This document shows, in pieces, positions 44,201 to 48,739 of a stretch of DNA of 64,000 nt. Source of the DNA: Flabesymbios commensalis (Eukaryota; Annelida; Polychaeta; Terebellida; Flabelligeridae); NCBI GenBank assembly GCA_964017125.1, contig OZ024903.1, positions 65,494,663-65,558,662 on the forward strand, given 5' to 3'. Numbering within the stretch: the first letter of the stretch is position 1; each line of letters opens with the position of its first letter. Both the position numbers and the translations under genes were made by a program. The notes under the pieces were generated by a model that was given only the letters and a program-made list of their open reading frames with translations, had not been told where the DNA came from and did not search any database.

Positions 44201-46783
44201 AAACGCGCCGGGCGCGGAGACGAAGTTGGGGGCGCGTTTATTATGTGCACTAAAATGTTATTCTGTATTTCACGGCCGCATTGGGACGCGGCGCCGTTAT
44301 TAAGCCATGCGACATTGGTGAGAACTCACTGCACGTGCGAGCCCCCATCCACTCTCAAGCCGTCACTCGTGCACGCTGGCATCAGGTGTAACTGGTATAT
44401 TAACACAGGCTGACACCTCATGCAGCCACGGCCCGCTATATAGGCCGAGACGTCGCGGTTACCATCACATTCATCTTGGAATGTTCTTATTTGGGCAAGA
44501 CGATATCTAAATATCGTATTTATTTTTAGATACATTACTACTGATTAGAATAATGGAAATGCGTCTGCAACATACTGTATGAATGCTTTAAAAAGAAAAT
44601 AGGCCTAACGTCTAATTTCACACAGTGTGTAGGCCTCAAAATGTTTGCCACAGCGGACCGTTCCCGGCCTGATGACGTCATCTACTCTTGCCGACCTTAG
44701 CCCGCCATTTATCAAATGGTAGTGTATCATCTCTGCAGGGACATCATGTATACATGTGCGCTATAACATTGGTTCAAAGCAGCAGCAGCAATAATGGGCC
44801 AATGCCATGGTTGGATCATCTGGGGTTAAGCACGTAGCAAGTCCTGTGTCTTGGCGCTACTATAGTAGAACAAGATATATAATACCTCACATATTTGGAT
44901 GACCAGTGGATGCCAACTGCTGACGGCCAAAACATGACGTAGCACGATAAACAGGGGCAGACGTTTTTCGTGTCATTAGAGGCTTCAAATCTTACTTAGC
45001 ATTAAGCCTACCGGTAGGCCCTATACATTGGTGTCGCATTCAAACGCCGGGAATTTAACAGGGGCGCTTGTAAATCTGTCTGACTCAATAATCACTAAGC
45101 TAGTGCAATGGACAGTTATTACTTTTGTTGTACAAGCAAACCTGACACGCTGTCGTTATTCTGACAACTCAACGAATAATTACCCAACACACACAGGTGT
45201 TATTTAATGCTGGTCCACCTGTACGACATTGGCCCAGTGTTAAAACAACATGTACATAATGTACAACAACTAGGCTACATGTAACAGTAGCATACCGCGA
45301 TTACGCCCGTGCTCACAACACACTGACCGTGGCTCAACCATATTGACACGGCTACACGCAGAAGGCTGGTGTCTGGTAGATTTTTTCAAGCCAGCTGACT
45401 AGATATACAGGGTACATGAAAAACGGGGGGGGGGGGGCGCGTTTATTAGGGGCGGTGCGTTTATTAGGGATAATACGGTAATTGGATTTTAAACTTTCAA
45501 ATTTTAATTTTGTAATCATTAACATTTACATTATGTTATAATTTTTTTTAACAATGCCCCCCTGGATGTACCTTTCTACTTGATGGCCCACATTTATTGG
45601 CTGCTTATTAATTTAAAGAGGTGGGCTATTGCAATTTGAATTCGGCAACGTTGGCATCTCCGTTAACATTTACTTGTTTTTCATGTATCCTGCTCATCAT
45701 TTATGCTGCATGTTGGTGATAACCAGTTCTCTAACAAGTTTAATAATGGTGGTGATCTTTTGTCGATTGTGCTCTTGTTCTGTTAATAATGTAATCAAAT
45801 TCAAAGGGGATAAAATAGTATGTTTAAATTTTGTGAAAGTCATTTGTCCCAAATACATTAGTTTTCAGCCCTCTGTCTATTTGGTCCATGACAGAGAGAG
45901 AGATGGGACTCCCATCTGTCTGTTTGCGTTACCTTGTAATTCCAATGTTATGAAACCTGGCACATGTACTCACTCTACCAATTTTTACTTACTGAATTCG
46001 AAAAAAAAAAAGCACCGATAAGATTAAAAATGGTTGCCTCTTGGACATCAACAGCTTTTCTTGTCAGTTCGATCGACCTACAGATTTTTATTCTAAATCA
46101 ATGTTCTGAAACTTTAGTAATTTTCTCCACCTACAAACTCGCCTGAAAATTACAACAGATCAAATTCAAAATGGCTGCAGCTAGGACATCTATTTGTTTT
46201 CCGTGTGAACATGATTGAGGTTTTGGCTTCTTATACAATAAATAAAAAAAAATGTTGCTAAGAGTTGTATCAGAGTGTCAGTGAGCACTCAATGGTCACT
46301 GATAATACCCAGTTTCCATAATGTCTTACTGGCTTACTTAACTTTTTGACAAGCTCATCAATTTTAACCCTTGTCCTGCTGAATTGCTTCAATTGTATTT
46401 TTCGTCATTTGAAGCTAGAATTGCTAACGCAATTTCCAGCTTCAAATGACGAAAAATACTGCTCTTTATGAAAAATAGACATGTCTAAAATTAAATTATT
46501 GGATCAACTAAGCATCTACTAAAAACTATTTTATCAAAATTTAGTGATATTTCTATTGATCTAATACATCCTTAACCCCGTATATATCCGGGCATAGCAG
46601 GACAAGGGTTAATACAAAAGTAATCCTATGTTTTGTTGTTTTATTTGCAGTTATGTACTGGAAACATACAATGCCTTATCATGGCTATCATATGATCCAT
46701 CTACCAACGACAGGCGGTCATGCTTGCCAGCTCATTTCCTGCTCTTGATGCAGCTCTATCATGCAATGGACAAGTTTGTATGA
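14023..46783 (+). CDS. MED13: MED13, Mediator kinase-module subunit (27 exons, 5' partial)
   Basis: MED13 bridges the CDK8-cyclin C-MED12 kinase module to core Mediator in the nucleus and so gates RNA polymerase II recruitment. The 27 exons listed below join to 6,297 nt in one open frame: 2,098 residues plus TGA, against about 2,174 residues in human. Matches by memory include LDGIKW, CVWRR, WIFWYG, FFLHG, GTLTGQ, TPPSLE, PEAHSL, a Cys-rich GVYLPD block, [41 protein letters not shown] and the C-terminal RRSCLP. The N-terminal and C-terminal MED13 domains and the PIWI-like middle are therefore all present. Phases agree at every junction. Only the first coding exon, about 20-25 residues, is missing. 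No break was found. Exon numbers assume one upstream coding exon; residue numbers count from 14023. MED13 and its vertebrate paralog MED13L cannot be separated, and invertebrates usually have one gene. Confidence 0.97.
14285..14610 (+). other. MED13 intron 2
   Basis: 326 bases with no gene. The last 40, including the T-rich tract and acceptor of exon 3, recur in intron 3 at 15942-15982. Confidence 0.8.
14611..14695 (+). CDS. MED13: MED13 exon 3
   Basis: 85 nt between TTGATTACAG and GTAGGA. It encodes [20 protein letters not shown], nearly identical to the human [20 protein letters not shown]. It enters with two bases of a split codon and leaves two bases into the next. Confidence 0.96.
15271..15770. 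repeat. Three tandem units of about 165 bp
   Basis: Units begin near 15282, 15445 and 15615 and share TTCC(T/G)GACGATAT, GGAAACCGTTAACC, CACACATC, AGGGGGTGTAGA and GCCTTTTGGGGGTT. Spacing is 163 and 170 bases. A related, more diverged pair lies at 27330-27600, so the unit belongs to a dispersed family. Confidence 0.75.
15799..15875. repeat. Long near-perfect palindrome
   Basis: The arms meet near 15837 and include GTAGGTCTACGTGAATACAA on the left with its reverse complement on the right. Pairing continues outward as CATGTAGCTAAT against ATTAGCCATGTACATG. Arms of about 35 bp with almost no loop would extrude a cruciform or fold as a strong RNA hairpin. Confidence 0.75.
15878..15908 (+). repeat. 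Copy of a 31-bp intron 3 segment
   Basis: These 31 bases are identical to 14915-14945, about 960 bases upstream in the same intron. The piece begins GATTATAATCTTTATAGAAC. It sits between the palindrome and the copied acceptor. Confidence 0.8.
15942..15982 (+). repeat. Copy of the exon 3 acceptor region
   Basis: About 40 bases repeat 14569-14610, that is AATGGATACAA, the T-rich tract, AATTTTGA(T/C)TACAG, ending in AG at 15981-15982. The sequence that follows, TTTGGCTTTGC, is not an exon 3 copy. This makes a decoy 3' splice site inside intron 3. Confidence 0.75.
16102..16381. mobile_element. 280-bp MITE with CAGTGAAGG ends
   Basis: CAGTGAAGGATTTAAAGCC at the left is mirrored by GGCCTTAAATCCTTCACTG at the right with one mismatch. 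The interior is non-coding. CAGTG-type ends suggest hAT, but no clear target duplication was seen. Confidence 0.65.
16470..16553 (+). CDS. MED13: MED13 exon 4
   Basis: 84 nt after TATTATCAG and before GTACTG. It encodes [19 protein letters not shown], matching human CLMNRNFVRIGKWFVKPYE. It enters with one base and leaves two bases into a codon. Confidence 0.95.
16554..17415 (+). other. MED13 intron 4
   Basis: 862 bases. A GC-rich run of G and C homopolymers at 17159-17270, with GAACTG repeated (AGACCCCCTAGAACTG), stands out from the AT-rich surroundings and is probably a repeat fragment. Nothing else was identified. Confidence 0.6.
17416..17564 (+). CDS. MED13: MED13 exon 5
   Basis: 149 nt between TGTTTCAG and GTAAAA. 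It encodes [20 protein letters not shown], close to Drosophila SFTFFVHGDTVCASIDLRE, followed by [17 protein letters not shown]. This is the part of the N-terminal domain with the conserved HG turn. Confidence 0.95.
17808..17975 (+). CDS. MED13: MED13 exon 6
   Basis: 168 nt between TTTCACAG and GTAAGT. It encodes [20 protein letters not shown] and later QEWRQFY and VAVEVIV. Human MED13 has VILCPFGLNGTLTGQAFK and EWKQFYP, so this is the same block. Both flanking introns are under 270 bases. Confidence 0.95.
18237..18540 (+). CDS. MED13: MED13 exon 7 with candidate phosphodegron
   Basis: 304 nt after TTTTTTCAG, before GTAAGTAG. It encodes [14 protein letters not shown], matching human GVRMIYPACFVLV, then enters a disordered Ser/Pro region. 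[11 protein letters not shown] (residues about 290-300 here) has the SP-x-x-S pattern of an Fbw7 phosphodegron. Human MED13 has LTPPTSPEE, recognised by Fbw7, at the equivalent place. The end, [14 protein letters not shown], matches human NHVVDRVWQECNMN. Confidence 0.94.
18613..20465. mobile_element. pogo/Tigger-like non-autonomous element, 1.85 kb
   Basis: The left end reads CAGTAATTATCCGTTATAGC. The right end, on the other strand, reads CAGTAGTTATTCGTTATAAC. TA flanks both ends (18611-18612 and 20466-20467). Such CAGTA ends at TA sites are typical of pogo/Tigger elements. The interior holds no long frame but contains an expanded minisatellite made from its own end sequence (about 18950-19290). 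Confidence 0.82.
18950..19290. repeat. Minisatellite of ATAACACGAATATG units
   Basis: AATATTATAACACGAATATG alternates with ATCGTGTTATAAAATATT about six times with short spacers of variable length. Because each half is nearly the reverse complement of the other, the array is itself palindromic. It resembles the element's terminal sequence (TTATAACACGATTCG). Confidence 0.7.
20834..20956 (+). CDS. MED13: MED13 exon 8
   Basis: 123 nt between TTTTTCAG and GTTTGT. It encodes [20 protein letters not shown], then [20 protein letters not shown], comparable to human [20 protein letters not shown]. The tail carries the conserved Cys pair. Confidence 0.92.
20957..22512 (+). other. MED13 intron 8
   Basis: 1,556 bases. 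The middle (about 21190-22110) is a dispersed repeat described separately. The rest is plain AT-rich sequence. Confidence 0.75.
21190..22110. repeat. Dispersed repeat with two 295-bp tandem units
   Basis: CGCTCCAAAAT, ATATCCATTTC, CTAATAGCTCG and AGATTC(A/G)GACAGAAACTAG occur at about 21420-21535 and again at 21714-21830. Both are followed by ATTCAAAATGGCCGACC-type sequence resembling the satellite at 27630-29455. The block starts near TTAGGCCTCAGCC and ends near GAGGCTGAGGCCT, an inverted pair that may mark element ends. Confidence 0.6.
22513..23370 (+). CDS. MED13: MED13 exon 9, disordered middle
   Basis: 858 nt, the largest exon, between ACTTCACAG and GTGAGA. It opens with a basic stretch ([13 protein letters not shown], then EKKKP), followed by [12 protein letters not shown] and a long Ser/Pro/Thr-rich region. 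It ends [20 protein letters not shown] and YDFDQFNSW. Residues 392-678. Low-complexity sequence here is normal for the family's linker and is poorly conserved. Identity rests on frame continuity and flanking exons. Confidence 0.9.
23371..23818 (+). other. MED13 intron 9
   Basis: 448 bases of AT-rich sequence in which I see nothing beyond the splice sites. Confidence 0.8.
23819..24098 (+). CDS. MED13: MED13 exon 10
   Basis: 280 nt after TGTCCGCAG, before GTAATA. It encodes [20 protein letters not shown], then [14 protein letters not shown] and [10 protein letters not shown]. The DPYEF motif corresponds to human KIDPYAFVEGDEEF. The KKQR and RRSRSSR stretches are basic and could act in nuclear import (inference). 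Confidence 0.92.
24099..24404 (+). other. MED13 intron 10
   Basis: 306 bases of AT-rich sequence with no repeat or gene recognised. Confidence 0.8.
24405..24477 (+). CDS. MED13: MED13 exon 11
   Basis: 73 nt between TTGTAACAG and GTGAGAA. It encodes [20 protein letters not shown]. Short and weakly conserved, but the frame and consensus splice sites fit the neighbours exactly. Confidence 0.85.
24478..25475 (+). other. MED13 intron 11
   Basis: 998 bases. A hAT-like MITE occupies about 24674-24897. The rest is AT-rich with no other recognised feature. Confidence 0.7.
24674..24897. mobile_element. hAT-like MITE remnant
   Basis: Begins AGGGTTGCCATTTTATAACC and ends GTTGCAACCCTATTTT, giving short inverted ends of the AGGGTTGC type. 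It is about 220 bp and non-coding. The ends are too diverged to fix a target duplication. Confidence 0.45.
25476..25600 (+). CDS. MED13: MED13 exon 12
   Basis: 125 nt between AATTATAG and GTAAGC. It encodes [20 protein letters not shown] and then [18 protein letters not shown]. The acidic DLD...ESDSE block corresponds to human DLDNLFNSDEDE. Confidence 0.93.
25601..26057 (+). other. MED13 intron 12
   Basis: 457 bases of AT-rich sequence. A 97-codon frame at 25642-25935 shows no domain and crosses no splice signal, so I treat it as chance. Confidence 0.7.
26058..26142 (+). CDS. MED13: MED13 exon 13
   Basis: 85 nt between AAATTGTAG and GTATGT. It encodes [20 protein letters not shown] and LSSNPTNS, a Ser/Thr-rich linker. 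Accepted on frame, splice sites and position before the conserved TPPSLE exon. Confidence 0.83.
26351..26538 (+). CDS. MED13: MED13 exon 14 (TPPSLE motif)
   Basis: 188 nt ending at ATATG before GTAATT. It encodes [20 protein letters not shown], matching human ADLHKMYPTPPSLEQH, one of the best conserved short motifs of the linker. Two acceptors are possible, TAG ending at 26344 and CAG ending at 26350. They differ by six bases in frame (residues ET added), so both forms could be made. I chose the CAG. Confidence 0.93.
26787..27021 (+). repeat. Left copy of a direct repeat flanking the satellite
   Basis: Shares GATGACCTGATTAGATTTTC, AGAATTCCCTTGAAACCTGG, GTCTATTGGCATT and GGCCATCTTGATTTT with 29660-29900 in the same orientation. 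Similarity is high but not perfect. Confidence 0.75.
27330..27600. repeat. Two diverged units related to the intron 3 tandem repeat
   Basis: TTCCGGAGC, GAAAGTACTTG, CACAACACCCCTAGGGGGTC and GTGCATTTTGGGG recur as TTCCGGAGCAGATCTCG, AAAAGTACTGG, CTAAGGTCCCTAGTTGTGCC about 140 bases later. The layout parallels the units at 15271-15770. Confidence 0.55.
27630..29455. repeat. Satellite, about 12.5 copies of a 145-bp unit
   Basis: Each unit runs AACCGTGCTAGATGGCTAGA, CCATTACTATAAAACAAAAT, GTGAGATTTCAGGAGAGGAT, GCATCTTGAAAAA, TCAAATTCAAAATGGCCGCC, TATCGGCCATTATTCACTTT. Copies start near 27668, 27821, 27976, 28122, 28268, 28412, 28558, 28700, 28846, 28987, 29135, 29277 and 29425 (partial), with unit length about 141-155. 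The outermost copies are the most diverged. Single relatives lie at 21890-21990 and 54838-54890. Confidence 0.93.
29660..29900 (+). repeat. Right copy of the direct repeat flanking the satellite
   Basis: Partner of 26787-27021 in the same orientation, sharing GATGACCTGATTAGATTTTC and GGCCATCTTGATTTT. The pair suggests the satellite grew inside, or was duplicated with, a larger dispersed repeat. Confidence 0.75.
30040..30258. mobile_element. piggyBac-like MITE at TTAA, 219 bp
   Basis: TTAA on both sides (30036-30039 and 30259-30262). Ends are CCCTTTCAAGCC on the left and GGCTTAAAGGG on the right. An inner palindrome, CATCCACTACAAG against CTTGTAGTGGATTAAGATG, lies near the left end. A TTAA target with CCCTTT ends is the piggyBac pattern. 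No coding sequence. Confidence 0.75.
30445..30635 (+). CDS. MED13: MED13 exon 15
   Basis: 191 nt between CTTTTTCAG and GTAAGT. It encodes [34 protein letters not shown] and IYYKPPSSW. Human has [32 protein letters not shown] and CIYRQSW, so the match is clear. Confidence 0.95.
30698..30871. mobile_element. piggyBac-like MITE at TTAA, 174 bp
   Basis: TTAA at 30694-30697 and 30872-30875. The left end ACCTTCCAGTGC pairs with GCATTGTAAGGA at the right. An inner palindrome, GTGCGGGGACCGT against ACGGTCCCCGCAC, sits near the left end. It shares ACCCATAACATAGGTATTCA with the neighbouring element at 30907, so the two are siblings. Confidence 0.65.
30907..31149. mobile_element. piggyBac-like MITE at TTAA, 243 bp
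   Basis: TTAA at 30903-30906 and 31150-31153. Ends are CCCTCACAGCGC and GCGCTTAAAGGG. A long inner palindrome covers about 30922-30990, with GACTTTAGTCGTCAGAAT on the left and its reverse complement on the right around ACGTCTGTAGACGT. No coding sequence. Confidence 0.75.
31469..32722. mobile_element. pogo/Tigger-like non-autonomous element, 1.25 kb
   Basis: The left end CCGTAAAATTTCTAATTGTA is mirrored at the right by TACAATTGGAAATTTTACGG, with TA on both sides (31467-31468 and 32723-32724). The subterminal GCCGCA/TGCGGC also pairs. Interior frames (31742-32255) show no transposase motif. A (TA)n run lies at about 31856-31871. Confidence 0.78.
33042..33375. mobile_element. MITE with CAGCGTTCGAAATAAGG ends
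   Basis: CAGCGTTCGAAATAAGG at the left and its exact reverse complement at the right bound 334 bp. The interior carries TTGTCCGAGACAACC and TTGTCCGATGGACAACC, two small palindromes. GTGAT flanks both sides. The end form is hAT-like, but a clear 8-bp duplication is lacking. Confidence 0.75.
33504..34231 (+). CDS. MED13: MED13 exon 16 (Cys-rich conserved block)
   Basis: 728 nt between GTTTTGCAG and GTATGTG, residues 992-1235. It starts with a Pro/Thr linker ([17 protein letters not shown]), whose TP dipeptides are potential CDK sites. Then comes [60 protein letters not shown] and [10 protein letters not shown]. Human MED13 has the same order, with [20 protein letters not shown] and [14 protein letters not shown]. 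The Cys pattern (CxxCxC, then CxC) may bind a metal (inference). Confidence 0.97.
34232..34708 (+). other. MED13 intron 16
   Basis: 477 bases. The only feature seen is a short MITE at 34527-34608. Confidence 0.7.
34527..34608. mobile_element. Short MITE of the CAGCAAACA family
   Basis: CCCAGCAAACACGATACATT at the left and TTCAATGTATCGTTTTTTCC at the right form imperfect inverted ends around AACCAATGTTGGGTCAATG. About 80 bp. The family recurs at 12557, 42362 and 50233. Confidence 0.6.
34709..34825 (+). CDS. MED13: MED13 exon 17
   Basis: 117 nt between ACATTTCAG and GTAAGT. It encodes [20 protein letters not shown], then [10 protein letters not shown], matching human [20 protein letters not shown] and LHPWSKR. 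Two cysteines are retained. Confidence 0.94.
34826..35608 (+). other. MED13 intron 17
   Basis: 783 bases. After the MITE at 34860-35076, the remaining 530 bases hold nothing recognised. Confidence 0.7.
34860..35076. mobile_element. piggyBac-like MITE at TTAA, 217 bp
   Basis: TTAA at 34856-34859 and 35077-35080. Ends are CCCTTTGCCTGCT and AGCAGGTAAAGGG. The inner palindrome CCACTTGAAGTTGTG against CACAACTTCAAGTGG lies near the right end. The CACTTGAAGTTGTG core recurs in the elements at 49643 and near 59268. Confidence 0.78.
35609..35779 (+). CDS. MED13: MED13 exon 18
   Basis: 171 nt between TGTTTTAG and GTCAGA. It encodes [20 protein letters not shown], then [16 protein letters not shown]. 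Human has [20 protein letters not shown] and VQGPLTWQQFHKMAGRG. Start of the PIWI-like region. Confidence 0.96.
35930..36027 (+). CDS. MED13: MED13 exon 19
   Basis: 98 nt between TTGTAG and GTAAGC. It encodes [20 protein letters not shown] and [13 protein letters not shown]; human has [20 protein letters not shown]. The last 17 bases and the donor are duplicated in the next intron. Confidence 0.94.
36011..36290 (+). repeat. 140-bp tandem duplication spanning the exon 19 donor
   Basis: Copy one is 36011-36150 and covers the end of exon 19, its GTAAGC donor and most of intron 19. Copy two is 36151-36290. They share AGTATTG(G/A)AATATGGGT, ACCTTACAGATACTG, CCACTTCATTT and CATCAGAGA, with about 80 percent identity by eye. 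Copy two has a GTGAGG at 36168 in the donor position, so it is a decoy 5' splice site. Confidence 0.85.
36326..36578 (+). CDS. MED13: MED13 exon 20
   Basis: 253 nt between ATTTACAG and GTATGT. It encodes [40 protein letters not shown] and [13 protein letters not shown]. Human has [20 protein letters not shown] and YESCRLGQHRPVSRLL. This is one of the most conserved parts of MED13, in its MID/PIWI-like region. Confidence 0.97.
36579..37195 (+). other. MED13 intron 20
   Basis: 617 bases. No repeat or gene recognised. A 115-codon minus-strand frame at 36722-37069 has no recognisable domain. Confidence 0.7.
37196..37255 (+). CDS. MED13: MED13 exon 21
   Basis: 60 nt, the shortest exon, between CTTCACAG and GTAAGTG. 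It encodes [20 protein letters not shown], matching human [20 protein letters not shown]. Confidence 0.95.
37372..37563 (+). CDS. MED13: MED13 exon 22, linker
   Basis: 192 nt between TGTTGCAG and GTAAGA. It encodes [20 protein letters not shown] and a Ser/Pro/Gly/Asn-rich stretch to GSPDDK. The equivalent human segment is a long Ser/Thr-rich loop, so this one is much shorter. Confidence 0.88.
37564..38049 (+). other. MED13 intron 22
   Basis: 486 bases. A fragment of the CAGCAAACA-family MITE (CCCAGTAAACACAGGACGTT, about 37650-37715) is the only feature seen. Confidence 0.6.
38050..38231 (+). CDS. MED13: MED13 exon 23
   Basis: 182 nt between TTAATTTAG and GTTAGT. It encodes [20 protein letters not shown], then [10 protein letters not shown], equal to human [20 protein letters not shown] and WTLGLLRCFLEM. 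Core of the C-terminal MED13 domain. Confidence 0.96.
38232..38751 (+). other. MED13 intron 23
   Basis: 520 bases. Around 38410-38480 the text resembles the start of the dispersed repeats with GTCTGTCTGTCTTCTGTCC, but no boundary can be set. Nothing else. Confidence 0.5.
38752..38982 (+). CDS. MED13: MED13 exon 24
   Basis: 231 nt between TATTGCAG and GTCAGT. It encodes [34 protein letters not shown] and [16 protein letters not shown]. Human has VSVQIIPCQYLLQ, LAFSAFTQCRRPL and KTLTGFGPGLAMETAL. Confidence 0.96.
39058..39423. mobile_element. Foldback MITE at TTAA, 366 bp with long arms
   Basis: TTAA at 39054-39057 and 39424-39427. The ends AGGGACTGGCCCAGG and CCTGGGCCAGTCCCT pair exactly, and pairing continues for about 160 bp on each side. 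Paired blocks include AAATCACCGATTTTTT, CATATGATGTAAACATGTGC, ATAGACTAGAACTGCA and GCGCATTCACCAGTT. Only about 40 bases at the centre are unpaired. A transcript of MED13 would form a strong hairpin here. Confidence 0.85.
39524..39892. mobile_element. hAT-like MITE with CAGGGTTCCCACT ends
   Basis: Begins CAGGGTTCCCACTCACCTGG and ends TTTTGAGGGGAACCCTG. The interior repeats CATGGAAAAATCA and GGAATTTT. The same family, with a CAGGGTTCGCACTGG start, is at 53105-53447. No target duplication seen here. Confidence 0.65.
40196..40831 (+). CDS. MED13: MED13 exon 25
   Basis: 636 nt between TTTCTTTCAG and GTAAAT, residues 1670-1881. It encodes [92 protein letters not shown] and [17 protein letters not shown]. 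Human MED13 follows the same order and spacing. This is the heart of the C-terminal PIWI-like domain, carried on a single exon. Confidence 0.97.
40832..41929 (+). other. MED13 intron 25
   Basis: 1,098 bases. Around 41350-41395, TTTTAATACC and TTATGGGTCTACGACCATTA match the interior of the TTAA element at 30907 on the opposite strand, and TTAACCCTTACAACGC stands at 40880. It is probably an old, broken member of that family. The rest is AT-rich. Confidence 0.5.
41930..42334 (+). CDS. MED13: MED13 exon 26
   Basis: 405 nt between CCATTACAG and GTAAGA. It encodes an acidic stretch ([20 protein letters not shown], then [12 protein letters not shown]), followed by [20 protein letters not shown] and [20 protein letters not shown]. 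Human has [20 protein letters not shown] and [20 protein letters not shown]. Confidence 0.96.
42362..42428. mobile_element. 67-bp MITE of the CAGCAAACA family
   Basis: CCCAGCAAACACAAAACATT at the left and CATGTTTTATGTTTACTGGG at the right are near-complementary ends of a 67-bp unit, the shortest member seen here. Confidence 0.65.
42757..42908. mobile_element. piggyBac-like MITE at TTAA, internally deleted
   Basis: TTAA at 42753-42756 and 42909-42912. It begins CCCTTTAACCGCCGGTG and ends TTTGGCAGTTAAAGAG. The interior matches, in reverse orientation, the element at 49643-49873 (for example GTTTACCTCCATTTTGTCAA), but the CACTTGAAG palindrome of that element is absent. Confidence 0.7.
43970..44085 (+). 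CDS. MED13: MED13 exon 27
   Basis: 116 nt between ATCTTACAG and GTAGGT. It encodes [20 protein letters not shown] and [18 protein letters not shown]. Human has [20 protein letters not shown] and SHPLDSNQTSDVLR. Confidence 0.95.
44185..45478. mobile_element. pogo/Tigger-like non-autonomous element, 1.3 kb
   Basis: The left end CCGTATTATCCCTAATAAAC is mirrored by GTTTATTAGGGATAATACGG at the right (reading GCGTTTATTAGGG). TA flanks both sides (44183-44184 and 45479-45480). The interior shares TTCATCTTGGAATGTTCTTA with the element at 12154, so the two are relatives despite different end sequences. A run of 13 G lies at 45425-45437. No transposase frame. Confidence 0.82.
45618..45785. repeat. Short copy of the GGTGGGCTATTG repeat
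   Basis: Begins AGGTGGGCTATTGCAATTTG and ends GTGCTCTTGTTCTG, with CATGTATCCTGCTCAT inside. It is a one-unit version of the family at 11885-14003 and 54972-55437. Confidence 0.55.
46368..46608. mobile_element. piggyBac-like MITE at TTAA, 241 bp
   Basis: TTAA at 46364-46367 and 46609-46612. Ends are CCCTTGTCCTGCT and AGCAGGACAAGGG, 13 bp exact. The inner palindrome CGTCATTTGAAGCT against AGCTTCAAATGACG surrounds AATTGCTAACGCAATT. The same element type is at 49405-49638. Confidence 0.85.
46651..46783 (+). CDS. MED13: MED13 exon 28, last coding exon
   Basis: 133 nt after TTATTTGCAG, ending at the TGA at 46781-46783. It encodes [40 protein letters not shown] and KFV. Human ends [40 protein letters not shown], so the C-terminus is complete. 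Confidence 0.97.
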
Positions 46784-47650
46784 CCCTGTTGTGTCTAGAC
46801 ATGAGTTAGTCTGTGCTGACACAGAACGTGAGCTGTGTAAAGCAGTGTAGGTGCCATAATGAAGGACTGGCTGGTTTCCAGTTGATAGGTTTACACTTGG
46901 GTCAATAAATGGACCTTAGTGCTAAATGGACTGTAGCAGGTAGCCGGTGGTGACTGCTGGTCAGTTAACTAAGCTGCCACTATTTTGTACTAGTGGACAC
47001 GTTAAGGTGAAAGAGGACATGATATGTCAGCAGTTCAACAGCACCCACAATCATGCTGCTCTGAAATATCTTGCTCTGACTCGTTCTGTTGCTTATTTAT
47101 TAATCAAATGAAAAGAGAAAATGTCAGATTTAATTGTATTTTTTTCCTTCAGACATCAGATATTTAACCTTACAACTATAGACATTTGATAGATATTTTG
47201 CACCTTGTGTAATAGAAAAATGGAATTAGTTTTACTATCTACTCTTTTGAGAAACCTAGGAGCATAAACTCAATCATATGTACCCGGCACGCTATCACTG
47301 ATTATATCAAAATTACATTTCATCATGTTGGCAATGACTCATTTAGAATAGCATATTTGATGATATCAAAATGATTATTTACCTGTGCTAAATCTTAGTT
47401 ATTGGTGTACAGTGAACTGGACAGTACTTTCAATATAAATGTGTTGTTTTATTGTTATTTGAATGGTGCTTACCTGTACAGCTTGAATATCTATGTATTT
47501 GTTATCAAAAAATGAATATAAAATGAGTAAAAGCTTATTTTTCTCAATGTAATATTTAATAAGTCGTCTGATTGTCTAGTCAAATGAAGACATCTCTTCT
47601 TCTGACTGCTACATTACACCATGTCTCGACCTTAGCTGAATTCAATAGTA

Positions 47651-47656
47651 AATAAA
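47651..47656 (+). terminator. Candidate MED13 polyadenylation signal
   Basis: AATAAA in AGTAAATAAAATTTCTC, 868 bases after the stop codon and just before the MITE at 47681. Chosen because the stretch from the stop to here is repeat-free. The signal at 46904, only 120 bases after the stop, is an alternative. Confidence 0.35.
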
Positions 47657-47680
47657 ATTTCTCTTTTGCGATTATCACTA

Positions 47681-47864
47681 CAGTAGAACCTTACCTGCTA
47701 TTGGCAGTCACCCTAAGGGCATTTGAGAGATGCCGGTTGACACATGTGGCTGCCCATATGAGAATGATTTGCATAGGAAATGTCGTTTTTTGTGAATGGC
47801 CCAGTGGCCTGCTATATGAGTTTGGCTACTCGTGTCAGGTGCCTGCCCATAGCAAGCTCTACTG
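47681..47864. mobile_element. Tigger-like MITE, 184 bp
   Basis: Left end CAGTAGAACCTTACCTGCTA; the right end read from the other strand is CAGTAGAGCTTGCTATGGGC. TA on both sides (47679-47680 and 47865-47866). Typical Tigger-type ends; no coding sequence. Confidence 0.78.
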
Positions 47865-48670
47865 TATAAAATGATTTATTTTTCCAAAAAATAATTACAT
47901 ACAGTACATATTATCTGACTATTAAGTACAGCATACATAAAAAAGAAATGAAAACAATATTTCCAGGTGTGGTTGAATGGAAGTATTAGGGCATATCTGG
48001 TATTGCATCACATTTTTTGACCCATTTGGATTCCTATTGCAATGCAGTATTAGCTGTATACACTATTTTGACCAAGAAATTTGACAAAAATTGTGCTTTG
48101 CAATACATTTTCATGCCAATTAATCTCTGGATATAGTTTTAGATGTTTTGTGTGTGTTGATCAAGTAAAATATTTTAGATTGCTGCCATAAGACACATAA
48201 TTATGATGCGAAGAGCAATTAATTCAAATAATAATGGCAATTTCTATATACCGGTATGTTGAATATGTAAACTATTTTTTAGCAGTCAATGACACATAGT
48301 TTCCAGCAATCATGAAAAAACTGCCGTCACAATTTTATGGTTTTAAATCAGAAAAAGTTTTTTCACATTGAAACACATGAAATGTGATAATTTTATTGAA
48401 TGTCGCCAAATATTTTTTTTAATCATGCCCGCTATAATATATGCCAGTAAAAGTTAATATTTTGTGAAACAAATCCGTCTTTCCTGAAAGTGTAACACTG
48501 TTTTGCATTCACATTGGAAATGGTGTACTAAATATAAATAATGTCTTACAAAACAATAATCTGATACAAGTAAATACTGTTGTAATAATGACCCATATTA
48601 CAATAAACTCCCACCTGCCTGATTTGAAGTAAAACCCCCGAGCATGTACATCATGAGACCATTTAAAAAC

Positions 48671-48739
48671 CACTCTAATAAGCGCCCATCCCCCTGTATT
48701 CTAATTAACGCCCCAGGCGTTTATTAGAATAAATACGGT
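48671..48739. mobile_element. Small pogo-like fragment
   Basis: The right end reads CCGTATTTATTCTAATAAAC on the minus strand, followed by GCCTGGGGCG, and is bordered by TA. CTAATAAGCGCCC at the left pairs with GGCGTTTATTAG. The left terminal bases are lost, so this is a remnant. Confidence 0.5.

Larger units (their letters stand above)
44086..46650 (+). other. MED13 intron 27
   Basis: 2.6 kb. It holds a pogo/Tigger-like element (44185-45478), a copy of a dispersed repeat (45618-45785) and a TTAA MITE (46368-46608). Sequence at 45900-46200 has ATTCAAAATGGCTGC-type repeat text but no clear ends. Confidence 0.75.

Noticed and set aside
45629-46021. 130-codon plus-strand frame
   Set aside because: It starts inside the GGTGGGCTATTG repeat within MED13 intron 27 and has no domain or splice continuity.
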